64,000 bases of DNA from Pseudoalteromonas carrageenovora IAM 12662 (GCF_900239935.1 NZ_LT965928.1:928197-992196), one strand, 5' to 3'. Counted from the first letter of the stretch, positions 8,369-18,688 are shown. The notes: a model not told the origin generated them from the letters alone. Program-made: numbers and translations.

Positions 8369-8774
8369 GAAAGGTCCTTATTATTGTTGATACACCATTA
8401 AAAACATTAATGACATAAATAACAAAAGTATTGAGACAAGTGGCCGATAATATTGGTTAAGTAAAATATGCTCTTCCCTAGGTTGAAAAAATTGAGCATT
8501 GGTGAGTCTACATGGCCCAAAAGAACGTATAATATATCTTAAGGCTCCACGGCTGCTTGTAATATTTAGGTTATTGCAAAAATCGGTTACATTACACATC
8601 GTCTGTATGATAATAAATACAAGTCATTTTAAAAAGTAAATGGATTTTTCTTTTTAGCATTTCATAGCACTCACACCGGATGTTTAAATTAAAGTTATTT
8701 AGTAATCAGGCTGAATAGTTTAAGTGTTGTATTTGTAGCACGGCTACAAATTTATTAAAGGTAAGAGAAGCTTT
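8369..8774. other. 406-bp intergenic region between divergent genes
   Basis: This region should hold the promoters of the S10 peptidase (minus) and the REC-REC-GGDEF gene (plus). A 72-codon open frame on the minus strand (8381-8599) ends in a hydrophobic, membrane-like stretch, but it has no clear ribosome-binding site and an unconvincing N-terminal half, so I do not call it a gene. A perfect 21-bp inverted repeat at 8731-8751 is listed separately. Confidence 0.5.
8731..8751 (+). promoter_or_regulatory. Perfect inverted repeat just upstream of the GGDEF gene
   Basis: ATTTGTAGC-ACG-GCTACAAAT: a 9-bp perfect stem with a 3-base loop, ending 23 bases before the ATG and just before the AAGG ribosome-binding site. 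It could be an operator for a dimeric repressor or an RNA hairpin in the leader. There is no T tract of terminator type. Confidence 0.5.
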
Positions 8775-9998
8775 ATGCAAAGAGTATTAGTGGTTGAAGA
8801 CAGTAAAGTAGTACAGCAGGTATTACGCCACTTAACTGCGCAGTATCTCGATGTGGCAGTTGATTTTGCTTGGTCTTTAGCTGAATGCGAAGCGTTTGTA
8901 GATAAACACGACTATACATTAGCATTGGTTGATTTAACCTTACCTGATGCTCCCAATGGTGAAGTTGCAAAGTACACTTTGTCTCATAAAATCCCCACTG
9001 TTGTGCTCACTTCAAAAATAGATGAATACAAGCGCCAGCAAATGCTAGAGCTAGGTGTGATCGATTACGTTATTAAAGATAACCGCGACTCATGCCATTA
9101 TGCCGTTAAATTAGTTGCACAGCTTTTAAGAAACCAAGGATGCAAAGCCTTAATTGCAGATGATTCACTACTAAGTCGCTCGTTAATGAAGCAAATGCTT
9201 GAAAAGCAACTGTTTGATGTAACCGATGCACACGATGGGCAGCAAGCACTTGAAATATTAAAAGCAAACCCAGACATTAAACTGCTGATGACAGACTATG
9301 CAATGCCCTCAATGGATGGCTTTGAGCTGGTTAAAGCAGTACGTAACTTTAGAGGCCGCGATGATTTAGGGATTATTGGCCTATCTGGAGCTGGCAAACA
9401 TGGTTTATCGGCGCGGTTTATTAAATATGGCGCAAATGACTTTTTAACAAAGCCATTTATGAACGAAGAGTTTCATTGTCGTGTGCTGCAAACTATGGAG
9501 CAGTTGTCATTAATTGCTGACATAAAAGAGAGCGCGCACAGAGATCATTTAACAGGCTTACACAATCGACGCTATTTTTATCAATATGCTGAAAAGCTAC
9601 TAAAAAATAAAAACCAAAACAATACTCTCGCGTTACTCGATATCGACTTTTTCAAAAATATTAACGATACATTCGGCCATGAAGGGGGCGATCAAGCCTT
9701 AAAACAAGTGGGGGCGTTAATACGTACAACATTTGCTAAATTTACAGTAGCCCGTGTGGGTGGAGAAGAGTTTGCCATTATTTTACCTGAAATAGAGCTT
9801 TCACGAGGGCGTGAATACTTTGAAGCTTTCAGAAAGAAAATGGCGAATTATGATTTCTCAATCAGTGATAAAGCACTGAAAATTACGACCAGTATAGGCT
9901 TAGCTGATTTTCAAAATACAAGTTTAACTGATGCAATGCGCACAGCGGATAAAGCCTTGTACGAAGCTAAAAAACAAGGCAGAAATTGTGTTGTTTAG
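8775..9998 (+). CDS. Response regulator with two receiver domains and a diguanylate cyclase
   Basis: 407 residues, no signal or membrane segment. The first receiver domain (about 1-118) has VVEDS, D53 in LVDLTLPD and a final K-D pair. The second (about 123-245) has D174 in MTDYAMP and K226 in LTKP. The C-terminal GGDEF domain (about 255-405) starts DHLTGLHNRRYF, has the metal-binding LLDIDFFKNIND segment and an intact GGEEF active site (329-333). It should make cyclic di-GMP from GTP in response to phosphorylation. The RxxD inhibitory I-site expected five residues before GGEEF is absent, so product inhibition may be lacking. No cognate kinase is adjacent. Confidence 0.9.
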   Translation: MQRVLVVEDSKVVQQVLRHLTAQYLDVAVDFAWSLAECEAFVDKHDYTLALVDLTLPDAPNGEVAKYTLSHKIPTVVLTSKIDEYKRQQMLELGVIDYVIKDNRDSCHYAVKLVAQLLRNQGCKALIADDSLLSRSLMKQMLEKQLFDVTDAHDGQQALEILKANPDIKLLMTDYAMPSMDGFELVKAVRNFRGRDDLGIIGLSGAGKHGLSARFIKYGANDFLTKPFMNEEFHCRVLQTMEQLSLIADIKESAHRDHLTGLHNRRYFYQYAEKLLKNKNQNNTLALLDIDFFKNINDTFGHEGGDQALKQVGALIRTTFAKFTVARVGGEEFAIILPEIELSRGREYFEAFRKKMANYDFSISDKALKITTSIGLADFQNTSLTDAMRTADKALYEAKKQGRNCVV

Positions 9999-10057
9999 CA
10001 CCTTTAAAGCCCCGACATCGGTGCAGCACTAAATGGTGCACCAATGTAGCTGAGTTG

Positions 10058-10092
10058 TAAAAAAAGCGCACCGTGTTGGTGCGTTTTTTTTG
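10058..10092 (+). terminator. Intrinsic terminator after the GGDEF gene
   Basis: AAAAAGCGCACC and GGTGCGTTTTT form a stable stem around a GTGTT loop, followed by a run of eight T. It separates this gene from glnK. Confidence 0.85.
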
Positions 10093-10145
10093 TTTTTAGT
10101 TACTCATTTCTATTTAAGTTTATGAAATTTAATAATTTTTAATAG

Positions 10146-10160
10146 TGGCACAAAGGTTGG
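10146..10160 (+). promoter_or_regulatory. Candidate sigma-54 promoter of glnK-amtB
   Basis: TGGCAC-N5-TTGG matches the -24/-12 consensus TGGCAC-N5-TTGC with one mismatch at the -12 end. It lies about 47 bases before the glnK start. Nitrogen-controlled sigma-54 promoters in front of glnK-amtB are well known in enterics. A GGTGCA-rich inverted repeat further upstream (about 10018-10045) could be an enhancer, but its spacing differs by one base from the NtrC consensus. Confidence 0.5.
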
Positions 10161-10206
10161 ATTGTTTAAGCCAACAGGATAACAATAAAGAGTCCGAGGG
10201 GCCGCT

Positions 10207-10545
10207 ATGAAAATGATTAGTGCAATCATAAAACCATTTAAATTAGATGACGTGCGTGAAGCACTCGCTGATTTAGGAATTGAGGGGATGACAGTAGTTG
10301 ATGTTAAGGGTTTTGGACGTCAACGAGGTCATACAGAGTTATATCGTGGTGCAGAATACCAAGTCGATTTTATTCCTAAGATCAAACTTGAAATTGCAAC
10401 TCGTACTGAAAATTGCCAACGCGTTGTTGAAGCAATCACTAAAATTGCTTCAACAGGTAAAATTGGTGACGGCAAAATTTTCGTGTACGACTTAGATCAA
10501 ATTGTTCGTATCCGTACTGGCGAACTTGATGAAGAAGCAATTTAA
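10207..10545 (+). CDS. glnK: P-II nitrogen regulatory protein
   Basis: 112 residues, the standard P-II length. The T-loop is intact, with the uridylylation site Y51 in RGAEYQVDF, and the second signature region reads TGKIGDGKIFV. P-II proteins bind ATP/ADP and 2-oxoglutarate and report nitrogen status. Located directly upstream of the ammonium channel gene (12-bp gap), it is expected to be the GlnK paralogue that blocks AmtB under nitrogen excess rather than a free-standing GlnB. A possible sigma-54 promoter precedes it. The ATG at 10207 stands after GAGGGGCCGCT, an acceptable ribosome-binding site. Confidence 0.92.
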   Translation: MKMISAIIKPFKLDDVREALADLGIEGMTVVDVKGFGRQRGHTELYRGAEYQVDFIPKIKLEIATRTENCQRVVEAITKIASTGKIGDGKIFVYDLDQIVRIRTGELDEEAI

Positions 10546-10557
10546 GGGGGCTGATTA

Positions 10558-11787
10558 ATGGAAAACACAATTGTAGAACTCAAATTTTCACTCGATACCT
10601 TTTACTTTTTGATATCGGGAATATTAGTAATGTGGATGGCAGCAGGTTTTGCCATGTTAGAAGCGGGTTTAGTTCGCTCTAAAAACACCACTGAAATTTT
10701 AACTAAAAACGTGGCGCTGTACTCTATCGCATGTACCATGTTTTTATTAGTTGGCTACAACATCATGTATGTAGACAACGGCGAAGGCGGCATTATCCCT
10801 TCGATAGGCGCATTAATTGGCACAGAAGCGGCCGATGCTGACCATTCATTAGAATCTGACTTTTTCTTCCAAGTAGTATTTGTTGCAACGGCTATGTCGA
10901 TTGTATCGGGTGCGGTTGCTGAACGTATGAAGTTATTTGCTTTCTTAGCATTTGCAGTTGTTTTAACTGGTTTTATTTACCCAATGGAAGGTTACTGGAC
11001 ATGGGGCGGCGGTTTCTTATCAGAAATGGGCTTTGTTGACTTTGCAGGCTCTGCAATTGTTCATGGTGCCGGTGCTGCAGCTGCCTTAGCGGGTGTAATT
11101 CTGTTAGGTGCTCGTAAAGGTAAATACGGTAAAAACGGTGAAATTTACCCAATTCCAGGTTCTAACTTACCACTTGCTACATTAGGTACGTTTATTTTAT
11201 GGATGGGTTGGTTTGGTTTTAACGGTGGTTCGCAATTACTTCTTTCAGATAAAGAAAATGCAACGGCTGTAGGTCAAATTTTACTTAATACTAACGCTGC
11301 TGCTGCAATGGGTGCAATTGCTGCACTGTTTGTATGTAAAGTGTTATGGGGTAAAGCTGATTTAACTATGGTACTAAACGGCGCATTAGCAGGTTTAGTG
11401 GTTATTACAGCAGACCCACTTTCACCATCTCCATTAATGGCTTGTTTACTGGGTATTTTAGGTGGTTCACTGGTTGTATTTAGCATTGTTGCTCTTGATA
11501 AAGCTAAAATTGATGACCCAGTGGGTGCAATCTCTGTACACGGTGTGTGTGGCGCGCTAGGTATTATGTTAGTACCTGTATCTAACGGCGATGCTAACTT
11601 TGTAACACAGCTTATTGGTTTAGTGACTATCTTAGCCTTTGTTTTTGTAGCTTCATTTATTGTATGGGCTATTTTAAAGCAAACTATGGGTATCCGCGTA
11701 ACCGAAGAAGAAGAGTTAAGCGGTATGGACCAACACGATTGTGGTGTTGATGCTTACCCAGAATTTGTATCTGTTCGCAGTAACTAA
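10558..11787 (+). CDS. amtB: Ammonium transporter
   Basis: 409 residues with about eleven hydrophobic helices. Characteristic Amt segments are seen: the N-terminal MWMAAGFAMLEAGLVR, the EGYWTWGGGFL loop, the helix with FAGSAIVHGAGA bearing the first pore histidine, and SVHGVCGALG bearing the second. It conducts ammonium/ammonia across the inner membrane. It forms an operon with glnK, whose product would plug the channel. A terminator follows. Confidence 0.95.
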   Translation: MENTIVELKFSLDTFYFLISGILVMWMAAGFAMLEAGLVRSKNTTEILTKNVALYSIACTMFLLVGYNIMYVDNGEGGIIPSIGALIGTEAADADHSLESDFFFQVVFVATAMSIVSGAVAERMKLFAFLAFAVVLTGFIYPMEGYWTWGGGFLSEMGFVDFAGSAIVHGAGAAAALAGVILLGARKGKYGKNGEIYPIPGSNLPLATLGTFILWMGWFGFNGGSQLLLSDKENATAVGQILLNTNAAAAMGAIAALFVCKVLWGKADLTMVLNGALAGLVVITADPLSPSPLMACLLGILGGSLVVFSIVALDKAKIDDPVGAISVHGVCGALGIMLVPVSNGDANFVTQLIGLVTILAFVFVASFIVWAILKQTMGIRVTEEEELSGMDQHDCGVDAYPEFVSVRSN

Positions 11788-11818
11788 TTCAAAAAATTTA
11801 TATCATTATGTGTTCTGC

Positions 11819-11847
11819 AAAGCCCTACCTCAGTAGGGCTTTTTTTC
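11819..11847 (+). terminator. Intrinsic terminator after amtB
   Basis: AAGCCCTAC-CTCA-GTAGGGCTT: a 9-bp perfect stem and 4-base loop followed by T residues. Confidence 0.9.
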
Positions 11848-11939
11848 GTTTCAGGGAAGGTTAACTTTTCAGGTGTTAGGCTATACCCAATATGCTAAGC
11901 TCACACTCGTGAATAAACCTTGGAATAAATTACACTTAA

Positions 11940-14282
11940 ATGGCTGATAACAAAAAAACACCCAGTAGTAAAACCACTCCTAAGCGTGCATCTAAAGCAA
12001 CCAGCTCGCCGCGTAAAGCTAAATCAAAAACGACTAAAAAAACTTCAAACACTGTTGTTAAACGCTCATTTATGAGAAAAACATGGTCTATTTTTTGGAA
12101 ATTGAGCTTAGCTGTTTTTATTGCTATGGCGATGTACTTTATTTATTTAGATTCAAAAACAACACGTATATTCGAAGGCAATAAATGGCAGTTACCAGCT
12201 CAAGTATACGCTCGGTCTATGGAGTTTTACCCAGGGCAGTTTTTATCTAGCCAAGAGGTTGTATGGGAGCTTGAACGCCTCAATTATTCGTCAGTTAATA
12301 GGCTAAGCCGCACAGGACAGTTTGTAAAAACAGCCGACAGTATAAAAATTTATCGCCGTGATTTTGAATTTTACGATGGTCTTGAAGAATCACATATTAT
12401 TGAACTGCGTTTTGCAGGGCAAAAAGTAGCAACCATTAAAGATAAATTTGGTAGGCGCCTAAACAGTGCTCGCTTAGAGCCTGTGCAAATAGCACGTATA
12501 GGTAATGATTCAAAACAAGATAGAGAATTTGTACCGCTCGATAAATTCCCATCCATGTTGAAAGATACGCTACTGGTGGTAGAGGATCGTGATTTTTATC
12601 AACATCATGGTGTGTCGGTATTTTCTATTTTGCGCGCGCTCTATTCAAATATTAAAGCAGGGCGCACCGTTCAGGGGGGGAGTACCTTAACGCAGCAGCT
12701 TGCAAAAAATATATATCTTACGCGTGAACGCTCTTTAGTTCGCAAAATAAATGAAGCGTTTATAGCGCTTATTTTAGATTACCGTTATTCAAAAGATCAG
12801 ATTTTAGAAGCTTACTTAAATGAGGTTTATTTAGGTCAATCTTATAACCAAGGTGTGCACGGCATGGGCCTTGCGTCTGAATTTTATTTTTCAAAACCAG
12901 TTGATGAACTAGAATACGATCAAATTGCATTGCTGGTGGCTATGGTTAAAGGGCCGTCTTACTACAATCCTCGTCGTTACAAAGAGCGCACTATGGAGCG
13001 CCGCGATTTAGTACTGCGCTTAATGGTCGAAAACAAACTTTTAAGTACTAAAGAGTACCGTGCATCGCTTAAACGCCCAATTGATATTGCGCCAATGAAA
13101 GCAAGCTTACAAAAATCTTACCCTGGTTATTTAGAACTCGTTAACAGAGAGCTCAACAAGCTATTGCCTGATCAGCAAACCCTTGACGCGGGTGTACGTG
13201 TGTTTACTTATTTTGACTTGCAAAAGCAAACTGCAATGGAAGAGTCAATTCAAAAAAGTTTGCCGTATTTAGAAAAACGCCCAAATACAAAAGAGCTTGA
13301 AGCGGCGATGATTTCAGTAAACGTCGAAAAAGGCGGTGTATCGGCTTTAGTTGCAGGGCGCGATGTACGTTACTCAGGCTTTAACCGAGTATTAGATACT
13401 AAGCGTAATATAGGTTCATTGGTTAAACCTGCCGTTTATTTAACGGCATTACAGCTACCGCATTATAATTTAGCAACTTTGCTGGATGACTCCCCAGTAC
13501 AAGTAACTAATGAGCAAGGTAAAATATGGCAACCAGAGAACTTTGATCACCAATATCGTGGCGCAATGCCGCTCTATAAAGCATTTAGTAAAAGTATAAA
13601 TATTCCAGCTGTTAATTTAGGTCTTGATGTTGGGGTTGATAAGGTAGCAAACACCCTAAGAGACCTTGGTGTAAAAGGGCGAATTGGCGAGTACCCATCT
13701 TTATTACTAGGTGCTTTAGAAATGTCGAGCTTTGAAGTGGCTCAGCTTTATACAACAATAGCTGGTGATGGTAAGTACAAAGAGCTTACTGCAATTTCAG
13801 CCTTAACTGACTCTGTGGGTAAAGTACTTTATAAGCATGAGGTAAAAGCCGAGCCTCGTTTTGACACTGCAGCAATGTATATGACTAAATATGCGATGAA
13901 GCGAGTAACTAAAGACGGCACTGCAAAACGCTTAAATTTACACTTTCCATCAATCCAGTTAGCAGGTAAAACTGGCACCAGTAATGATTTACGTGATAGC
14001 TGGTTTGCAGGGTTTGATCAAAATACAGTTACGGTAGCGTGGCTAGGCCGAGATGATAACAAGAGCACCGGTTTAACAGGCAGTGTAGGGGCACTAGAAG
14101 CGTATATTCGTTATTTAAAACCTCTTAACCCGCAAGCAATAGCAGATACACGCCCACCTTCAATACGCTGGGCATTTGTGAACGAACAAACCGCTAAGCA
14201 AGCCCCTCCAGGGTGTGGCAAGGTCATTCAGTTACCACTGAGAGCCAGTGAGTTTGAACCAAGACCGCAATGTATACGCTAA
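11940..14282 (+). CDS. mrcB: Penicillin-binding protein 1b, bifunctional peptidoglycan synthase
   Basis: 780 residues. A Lys/Ser/Thr-rich cytoplasmic tail (1-45), one membrane anchor (about 50-70) and a UB2H-like region precede the glycosyltransferase domain, with catalytic E215 in EDRDFYQHHG and GGSTLTQQLAKN at 247-258. The transpeptidase domain has SxxK with nucleophile S493 and K496 in SLVK, SIN at 552-554 and KTG at 677-679. It polymerises and cross-links peptidoglycan in the periplasm. The length fits MrcB better than MrcA. In E. coli mrcB also lies near hemL and erpA, as here. It is monocistronic and terminator-flanked. Confidence 0.93.
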   Translation: MADNKKTPSSKTTPKRASKATSSPRKAKSKTTKKTSNTVVKRSFMRKTWSIFWKLSLAVFIAMAMYFIYLDSKTTRIFEGNKWQLPAQVYARSMEFYPGQFLSSQEVVWELERLNYSSVNRLSRTGQFVKTADSIKIYRRDFEFYDGLEESHIIELRFAGQKVATIKDKFGRRLNSARLEPVQIARIGNDSKQDREFVPLDKFPSMLKDTLLVVEDRDFYQHHGVSVFSILRALYSNIKAGRTVQGGSTLTQQLAKNIYLTRERSLVRKINEAFIALILDYRYSKDQILEAYLNEVYLGQSYNQGVHGMGLASEFYFSKPVDELEYDQIALLVAMVKGPSYYNPRRYKERTMERRDLVLRLMVENKLLSTKEYRASLKRPIDIAPMKASLQKSYPGYLELVNRELNKLLPDQQTLDAGVRVFTYFDLQKQTAMEESIQKSLPYLEKRPNTKELEAAMISVNVEKGGVSALVAGRDVRYSGFNRVLDTKRNIGSLVKPAVYLTALQLPHYNLATLLDDSPVQVTNEQGKIWQPENFDHQYRGAMPLYKAFSKSINIPAVNLGLDVGVDKVANTLRDLGVKGRIGEYPSLLLGALEMSSFEVAQLYTTIAGDGKYKELTAISALTDSVGKVLYKHEVKAEPRFDTAAMYMTKYAMKRVTKDGTAKRLNLHFPSIQLAGKTGTSNDLRDSWFAGFDQNTVTVAWLGRDDNKSTGLTGSVGALEAYIRYLKPLNPQAIADTRPPSIRWAFVNEQTAKQAPPGCGKVIQLPLRASEFEPRPQCIR

Positions 14283-14305
14283 CTTATAAAGCTATATAAA
14301 ATATT

Positions 14306-14330
14306 AAAGCCGCTGTTTAGCGGCTTTTTT
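14306..14330 (+). terminator. Intrinsic terminator after mrcB
   Basis: AAAGCCGCT-GTTT-AGCGGCTTT with a T run. It sits between the convergent mrcB and chemoreceptor genes. Confidence 0.9.
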
Positions 14331-14347
14331 ATGGGGTACTAATTAGA

Positions 14348-16189
14348 TTAAGATTTAAAAAACTGCATTGATTTAGTTAAGTCATCAGATAGCTGACTGA
14401 GTTGCTGTGCGTCTTGCAGTGTAGATTGCGCAGAGAGAAGAGTTTGATCTGCTAAGTTACTTACTTCTTGCGAATCGCTTAATGCTTGTGTGGTTGCGTT
14501 AGATTGCTCTTTAACGCGAAGCGCTATTTCCTCGCCTTGGTGTTTTATATCGCCCATGCTTTGCTCTGCACTTTGTAAAACATCGTTTGTTTCGGTGGCG
14601 GCTTTTACCGATTGTTCCATCTTCTGGACACTTGAGCGCATTTTTTGTTGTGTATCGTCAGAAGCTTGTTGGAGTGAGCTAATAATTTGGTGAATTTCTT
14701 GCGTTTGGGTTTGTGTACGCTGTGCAAGGGTTCTTACTTCATCAGCTACCACGGCAAAACCACGGCCATGTTCACCGGCTCGTGCGGCCTCTATTGCTGC
14801 GTTTAGGGCTAATAAATTAGTTTGATCGGCTATTTCGCTAATGCCTTTACTTACTTTACTAATTTCTTGGCTATCTTGAGCGAGTCTATCTAAGGCTTGT
14901 TGGCTTTCGGTAAACTCAACTTGAAGGTCTTGCATGTATTTGGCAAGTTCCATGGTGTTGTTAGAGCCTTGCTTTACATGCTGCGCTGCATCTTGTGCTG
15001 TTAACATCGCTTGATTAGCAGAGTCTTCAACACTTAGCGCACTTTGCTCCATATTACTCAGTGCATCATGAATCGCGTTTACGCGTACTTGCTGCTTTTC
15101 AACATCGTTACTCGTTTGGCTACTTGCCTGAGAAAGCGATTTAGTGGCGCCACATAGTTCCACAGTACTTGCTTTTACATTCTCTAAAAGTTTTGAAAAG
15201 GCATTAAGGAGTGCATTATATCGTGCTGCGATAATATCCATTTCATCATTAGTACTTGAGTTGATAACAGCATTTAAGTCGCCATTTGCTGCTCTTTGCG
15301 CAGCTTCGGCAAAGCGATTAATGGTATCGACCACTGCAAAGTAAAAACCTATCATCAAGTAAAACGCAAAGAGTAAACTTACGACAGATGCTGCTAGTAC
15401 AAGGTTTCTGATCCATTGTTGTGTTTGAAGTTTATTTTCAATAAGGGTTTCAAGGGTAGGAATACTTTTATCAACAAGTTTGCTAATACTGTTGTGCACT
15501 TGGTTTGTTAATTGAGTGAATTCGGCTTGCGTTAGCAGTATATCGTCAGGCTCAAGTAGTTTTTTATCAATAGCTGTTTTGAATGCCTCAACTGCACTGT
15601 GTAAATTAGTGAGTGAGGGCGTTAGTGCTTTATTAACCGATTTATCTGCATTCGTTGCCACACTCAATATTTTATCAAGCTGCAGCTCGTATAAAGGTAA
15701 AGATTTACTTAAATTAGAAAGGGCGATAAACGTATCTGGCGTAAAGCGATTACTTGCCAATACCGTATTTGCACTTTGTGCTGTCGCATTTATTTGCATT
15801 ATAAGTGCAGGAATTGGTGTTACTAAGGAGCGATTTACATAGGCACTTGCAAGTTGGTTATCAAGCGCTAAGTTAGATTGAATAGATACAAGTGCAAGTA
15901 CTTCATCAGCTTGGTCGTCATTTATGTTAAAGCCTAGGGCGCGCGCTACTTTAATATTTTTAATGGTATCGCCTTGCATCTGGTTTGAAAGTATTGCTCT
16001 GTAGCCTTTTAAGCCTTGTTGCTGCATTTTTGAAACGGCAATACTTTCACTTAATAACGACACTAAAAAAAATAGGCTTAAGGCAAGAGGTAGTAATAGT
16101 ATTCCAAACATCAGGCTTATTTTTGTTTTATATTTTAAATTTGCCATAAGCTGAATTGCAGCGGAGGCAAATTGGCGTAATCCTGACAT
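14348..16189 (-). CDS. Methyl-accepting chemotaxis protein
   Basis: 613 residues. An N-terminal membrane helix (about 27-50) and a second (about 270-293) enclose a mainly helical periplasmic ligand domain of about 220 residues. A HAMP domain follows (about 293-347), then a long cytoplasmic coiled coil with the highly conserved hairpin tip ([16 protein letters not shown], then [14 protein letters not shown]). The partner histidine kinase CheA would bind there. The ligand is unknown. No chemotaxis genes are adjacent, so this is an orphan receptor. Confidence 0.93.
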   Translation of the reverse strand: MSGLRQFASAAIQLMANLKYKTKISLMFGILLLPLALSLFFLVSLLSESIAVSKMQQQGLKGYRAILSNQMQGDTIKNIKVARALGFNINDDQADEVLALVSIQSNLALDNQLASAYVNRSLVTPIPALIMQINATAQSANTVLASNRFTPDTFIALSNLSKSLPLYELQLDKILSVATNADKSVNKALTPSLTNLHSAVEAFKTAIDKKLLEPDDILLTQAEFTQLTNQVHNSISKLVDKSIPTLETLIENKLQTQQWIRNLVLAASVVSLLFAFYLMIGFYFAVVDTINRFAEAAQRAANGDLNAVINSSTNDEMDIIAARYNALLNAFSKLLENVKASTVELCGATKSLSQASSQTSNDVEKQQVRVNAIHDALSNMEQSALSVEDSANQAMLTAQDAAQHVKQGSNNTMELAKYMQDLQVEFTESQQALDRLAQDSQEISKVSKGISEIADQTNLLALNAAIEAARAGEHGRGFAVVADEVRTLAQRTQTQTQEIHQIISSLQQASDDTQQKMRSSVQKMEQSVKAATETNDVLQSAEQSMGDIKHQGEEIALRVKEQSNATTQALSDSQEVSNLADQTLLSAQSTLQDAQQLSQLSDDLTKSMQFFKS

Positions 16190-16276
16190 AAGACTCTCTT
16201 ATTTTTTGTAAAGGGGGATGAAGATATATAGACCTTGTTACGTTTAATTATCATTCATTTATATTACTTTACAAAT

Positions 16277-16301
16277 AAAAAAAGCCCTTTCGGGCTTTTT
16301 T
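16277..16301. terminator. Bidirectional terminator between hemL and the chemoreceptor gene
   Basis: AAAAAAAGCCC-TTTC-GGGCTTTTTT: short GC stem framed by A and T runs. On the minus strand it follows the hemL stop codon. Confidence 0.85.
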
Positions 16302-16355
16302 CAATCTTTAGTCTTAATATTATAGGTAAAACAAGCGTTTAATATTTATATTATC

Positions 16356-17636
16356 CTAAAGTTTAGCAAATGAGCGTTCAGCTGCTTCAATGGTTGCTTG
16401 TACTTCTTGCTCTGTATGCGCTGCACACACAAAGCCTGCTTCAAATGCAGAAGGTGCTAGGTAAACACCTTCTTCAAGCATTAAGTGGAAAAAGCGCTTA
16501 AATCGTTCTAAATCACATTCTGTTGCTTGCTGGTAAGTTGTCACTTTTTCAGCATCAGTGAAGAAAAAGCCATACATGCCGCCAGCATAGTTAGTTGTTA
16601 ATGGAATACCCGCTTTTTTAGCCCCTGCTTCAAAGCCTTCACAAATTGCTTTAGAAATTGCTTCAAGCTTATCGTGTAAGCCAGGCTCACTTAATAGCTC
16701 AAGTGATTTTAAACCAGCAGCCATTGCGATAGGATTACCAGAAAGAGTACCCGCCTGGTAAACAGGGCCTACCGGCGCAATGTAATCCATTATTTCGGTT
16801 TTACCGCCAAATGCGCCAACAGGCATGCCGCCGCCAATGACTTTACCTAAACATGTTAAGTCAGGTTTTATGTTGTAATACGCTTGTGCGCCACCTAATG
16901 CAACACGAAAGCCCGTCATTACTTCGTCAAAAATAAGCACTGACTTGTATTCATCACATACTGCGCGTAGGCCTTCTAAAAAACCCTCAACAGGTGGAAT
17001 ACAGTTCATGTTGCCCGCTACTGGCTCAACAATAATACAGGCAATTTCGTCTGCGTATTTCTCAAAAATAGCTTTTACTTCATCAAGGTTATTAAACGAT
17101 ACTGTTAGCGTGTGCTTAGCAAAGTCTTCAGGAATACCTGGTGAATTTGGCACGCCCATTGTTAAAGCACCTGAGCCCGCTTTTACTAATAATGAGTCAG
17201 CATGGCCGTGGTAACAACCTTCAAATTTTAGGATTTTGTCACGATTAGTAAAACCACGCGCTAAACGAATTGCGCTCATAGTGGCTTCGGTACCCGAGCT
17301 TACCATACGTACTTTTTCGATTGATGGGACAAGCTCTTTTACTTTTTCAGCCATTAAAATTTCAGCTTCGGTAGGTGCACCGTAGCTTAAGCCGTTTTCT
17401 ACAGCTTCGTGTACAGCTTGTTTTATAGCTGGGTGGTTATGACCCATGATCATTGGGCCCCACGAACCTACATAATCGATATAACGGTTACCATCGGCAT
17501 CAAAAGTAAAGGCACCTTCGGCTTTAGTGATAAATAGTGGCGTGCCGCCTACACCGTTAAATGCACGTACAGGTGAATTTACGCCACCAGGAATTGAAGT
17601 TTGTGCACGATTAAATAAATCTTGGCTAATTGTCAT
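16356..17636 (-). CDS. hemL: Glutamate-1-semialdehyde 2,1-aminomutase
   Basis: 426 residues, normal for the family. The class-III aminotransferase fold shows [15 protein letters not shown] (about 113-127), GCYHGHADS (about 140-148), FDEVMTGFR (about 236-244) and the pyridoxal-phosphate lysine K265 in [10 protein letters not shown]. It converts glutamate-1-semialdehyde to 5-aminolevulinate, the entry to tetrapyrrole synthesis in the C5 pathway. The hemJ gene nearby acts later in the same pathway, and heme is needed by the cyo oxidase further along the window. The gap to pyrB upstream is only 35 bases, so the two may be cotranscribed. Confidence 0.95.
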   Translation of the reverse strand: MTISQDLFNRAQTSIPGGVNSPVRAFNGVGGTPLFITKAEGAFTFDADGNRYIDYVGSWGPMIMGHNHPAIKQAVHEAVENGLSYGAPTEAEILMAEKVKELVPSIEKVRMVSSGTEATMSAIRLARGFTNRDKILKFEGCYHGHADSLLVKAGSGALTMGVPNSPGIPEDFAKHTLTVSFNNLDEVKAIFEKYADEIACIIVEPVAGNMNCIPPVEGFLEGLRAVCDEYKSVLIFDEVMTGFRVALGGAQAYYNIKPDLTCLGKVIGGGMPVGAFGGKTEIMDYIAPVGPVYQAGTLSGNPIAMAAGLKSLELLSEPGLHDKLEAISKAICEGFEAGAKKAGIPLTTNYAGGMYGFFFTDAEKVTTYQQATECDLERFKRFFHLMLEEGVYLAPSAFEAGFVCAAHTEQEVQATIEAAERSFAKL

Positions 17637-17671
17637 GAAAAATCCTATAAATTGTCGCTTGGTAAAAGTGT

Positions 17672-18688
17672 TTAGCTGTCGCGTTTGCGGCTAAACCAAG
17701 GTACGTCTACTTCATATTGCTCGACTTTGTTTTCTACGCCGAGTGTTAAAGCAAACAGTGCCATACGAATTAATACGCCATTTTGTACTTGGCGGAATAT
17801 TGCTAAATTGTCGTTACTATTTAAGTCGTTATCAAGCTCGTTAGCTTCTAAACGGCTATCACGTGGCAGCGGATGCATCAGTACAGAGTTTGGCTTACAG
17901 TGCGAATTATAAATAGATTGGCTTATTCTAAAACCACCACGGTATTTATTTGCCTCCTCTTGTGAAGGAAAACGCTCTTCTTGAATACGTGTTTGGTAAA
18001 CGATATCGGCTGCTAGATTGCCTTCCATTTTGTTTACTAGCTCAATTTTGTGGCCTGCATTTTCTACGGCATCTAAAATACTCGTTGGCATTTGCAAGCC
18101 GTCTGGCGCTACCATCGAAAACTTTACGTTTTTGTAATGGCACAATAGTTTTGATAATGAATGCACTGTACGGCCATATTTTAAATCGCCCACAAGGGCT
18201 ATATGCATGCCATCAATATTTTGATCAAAGCGATTTAGCTCACGCTCAATAGTTAGTAAGTCGAGCAAAGCTTGAGTAGGGTGCTCGTTAGGACCATCAC
18301 CACCATTAATTACTGGTACGGTACAACCGTCTGCAAACTCGCTAACAGAGCCTGCATCAGGATGGCGCATAGCGACGGCATCAGCGTATGCTGAAATAAC
18401 GCGAGCTGTGTCGTAAAGCGATTCACCTTTTGCAAGTGCAGAGCTTTGCATGCCGGTTGTTTCGCGTACACCTCCACCAAGTAAATTAAAGGCGGTGCCG
18501 AAACTTACGCGTGTTCGCGTGCTTGGTTCAAAAAACAAATTCGCTAAAATAGCGCCTTCAAGCACTGTTGTTTGCTTTTGCTTTTTAGCATAAGGCTCCA
18601 TTTTTTTTGCTACTGCAAAAATACGTTCAATGCAGTCTCTGTCTAGTTGATTTACCGACAGTATATGCTCACCTTGGAAACTTAACAT
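17672..18688 (-). CDS. pyrB: Aspartate carbamoyltransferase catalytic subunit
   Basis: 338 residues from the ATG at 18688, preferred over the upstream TTG (18706) because AGGAA then lies seven bases before it. The carbamoyl-phosphate site STRTR is at 56-60, with later HPTQALLDL and HPLPRDSRL. It makes carbamoyl-aspartate in pyrimidine synthesis. It is longer than E. coli PyrB (about 311 residues), mainly by a C-terminal extension, and there is no pyrI or pyrC-like gene beside it. The quaternary type is therefore uncertain. Confidence 0.9.
   Translation of the reverse strand: MLSFQGEHILSVNQLDRDCIERIFAVAKKMEPYAKKQKQTTVLEGAILANLFFEPSTRTRVSFGTAFNLLGGGVRETTGMQSSALAKGESLYDTARVISAYADAVAMRHPDAGSVSEFADGCTVPVINGGDGPNEHPTQALLDLLTIERELNRFDQNIDGMHIALVGDLKYGRTVHSLSKLLCHYKNVKFSMVAPDGLQMPTSILDAVENAGHKIELVNKMEGNLAADIVYQTRIQEERFPSQEEANKYRGGFRISQSIYNSHCKPNSVLMHPLPRDSRLEANELDNDLNSNDNLAIFRQVQNGVLIRMALFALTLGVENKVEQYEVDVPWFSRKRDS

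Noticed and set aside
8381..8599. 72-codon minus-strand frame with a hydrophobic end
   Set aside because: No ribosome-binding site, unusual N-terminal half and no known family; it may be a small membrane protein but cannot be supported.
10018..10045. NtrC enhancer site
   Set aside because: GCACTAAATGGTGC looks similar, but the half-site spacing is one base shorter than the consensus and it lies between a gene and its terminator. Kept only as a remark.
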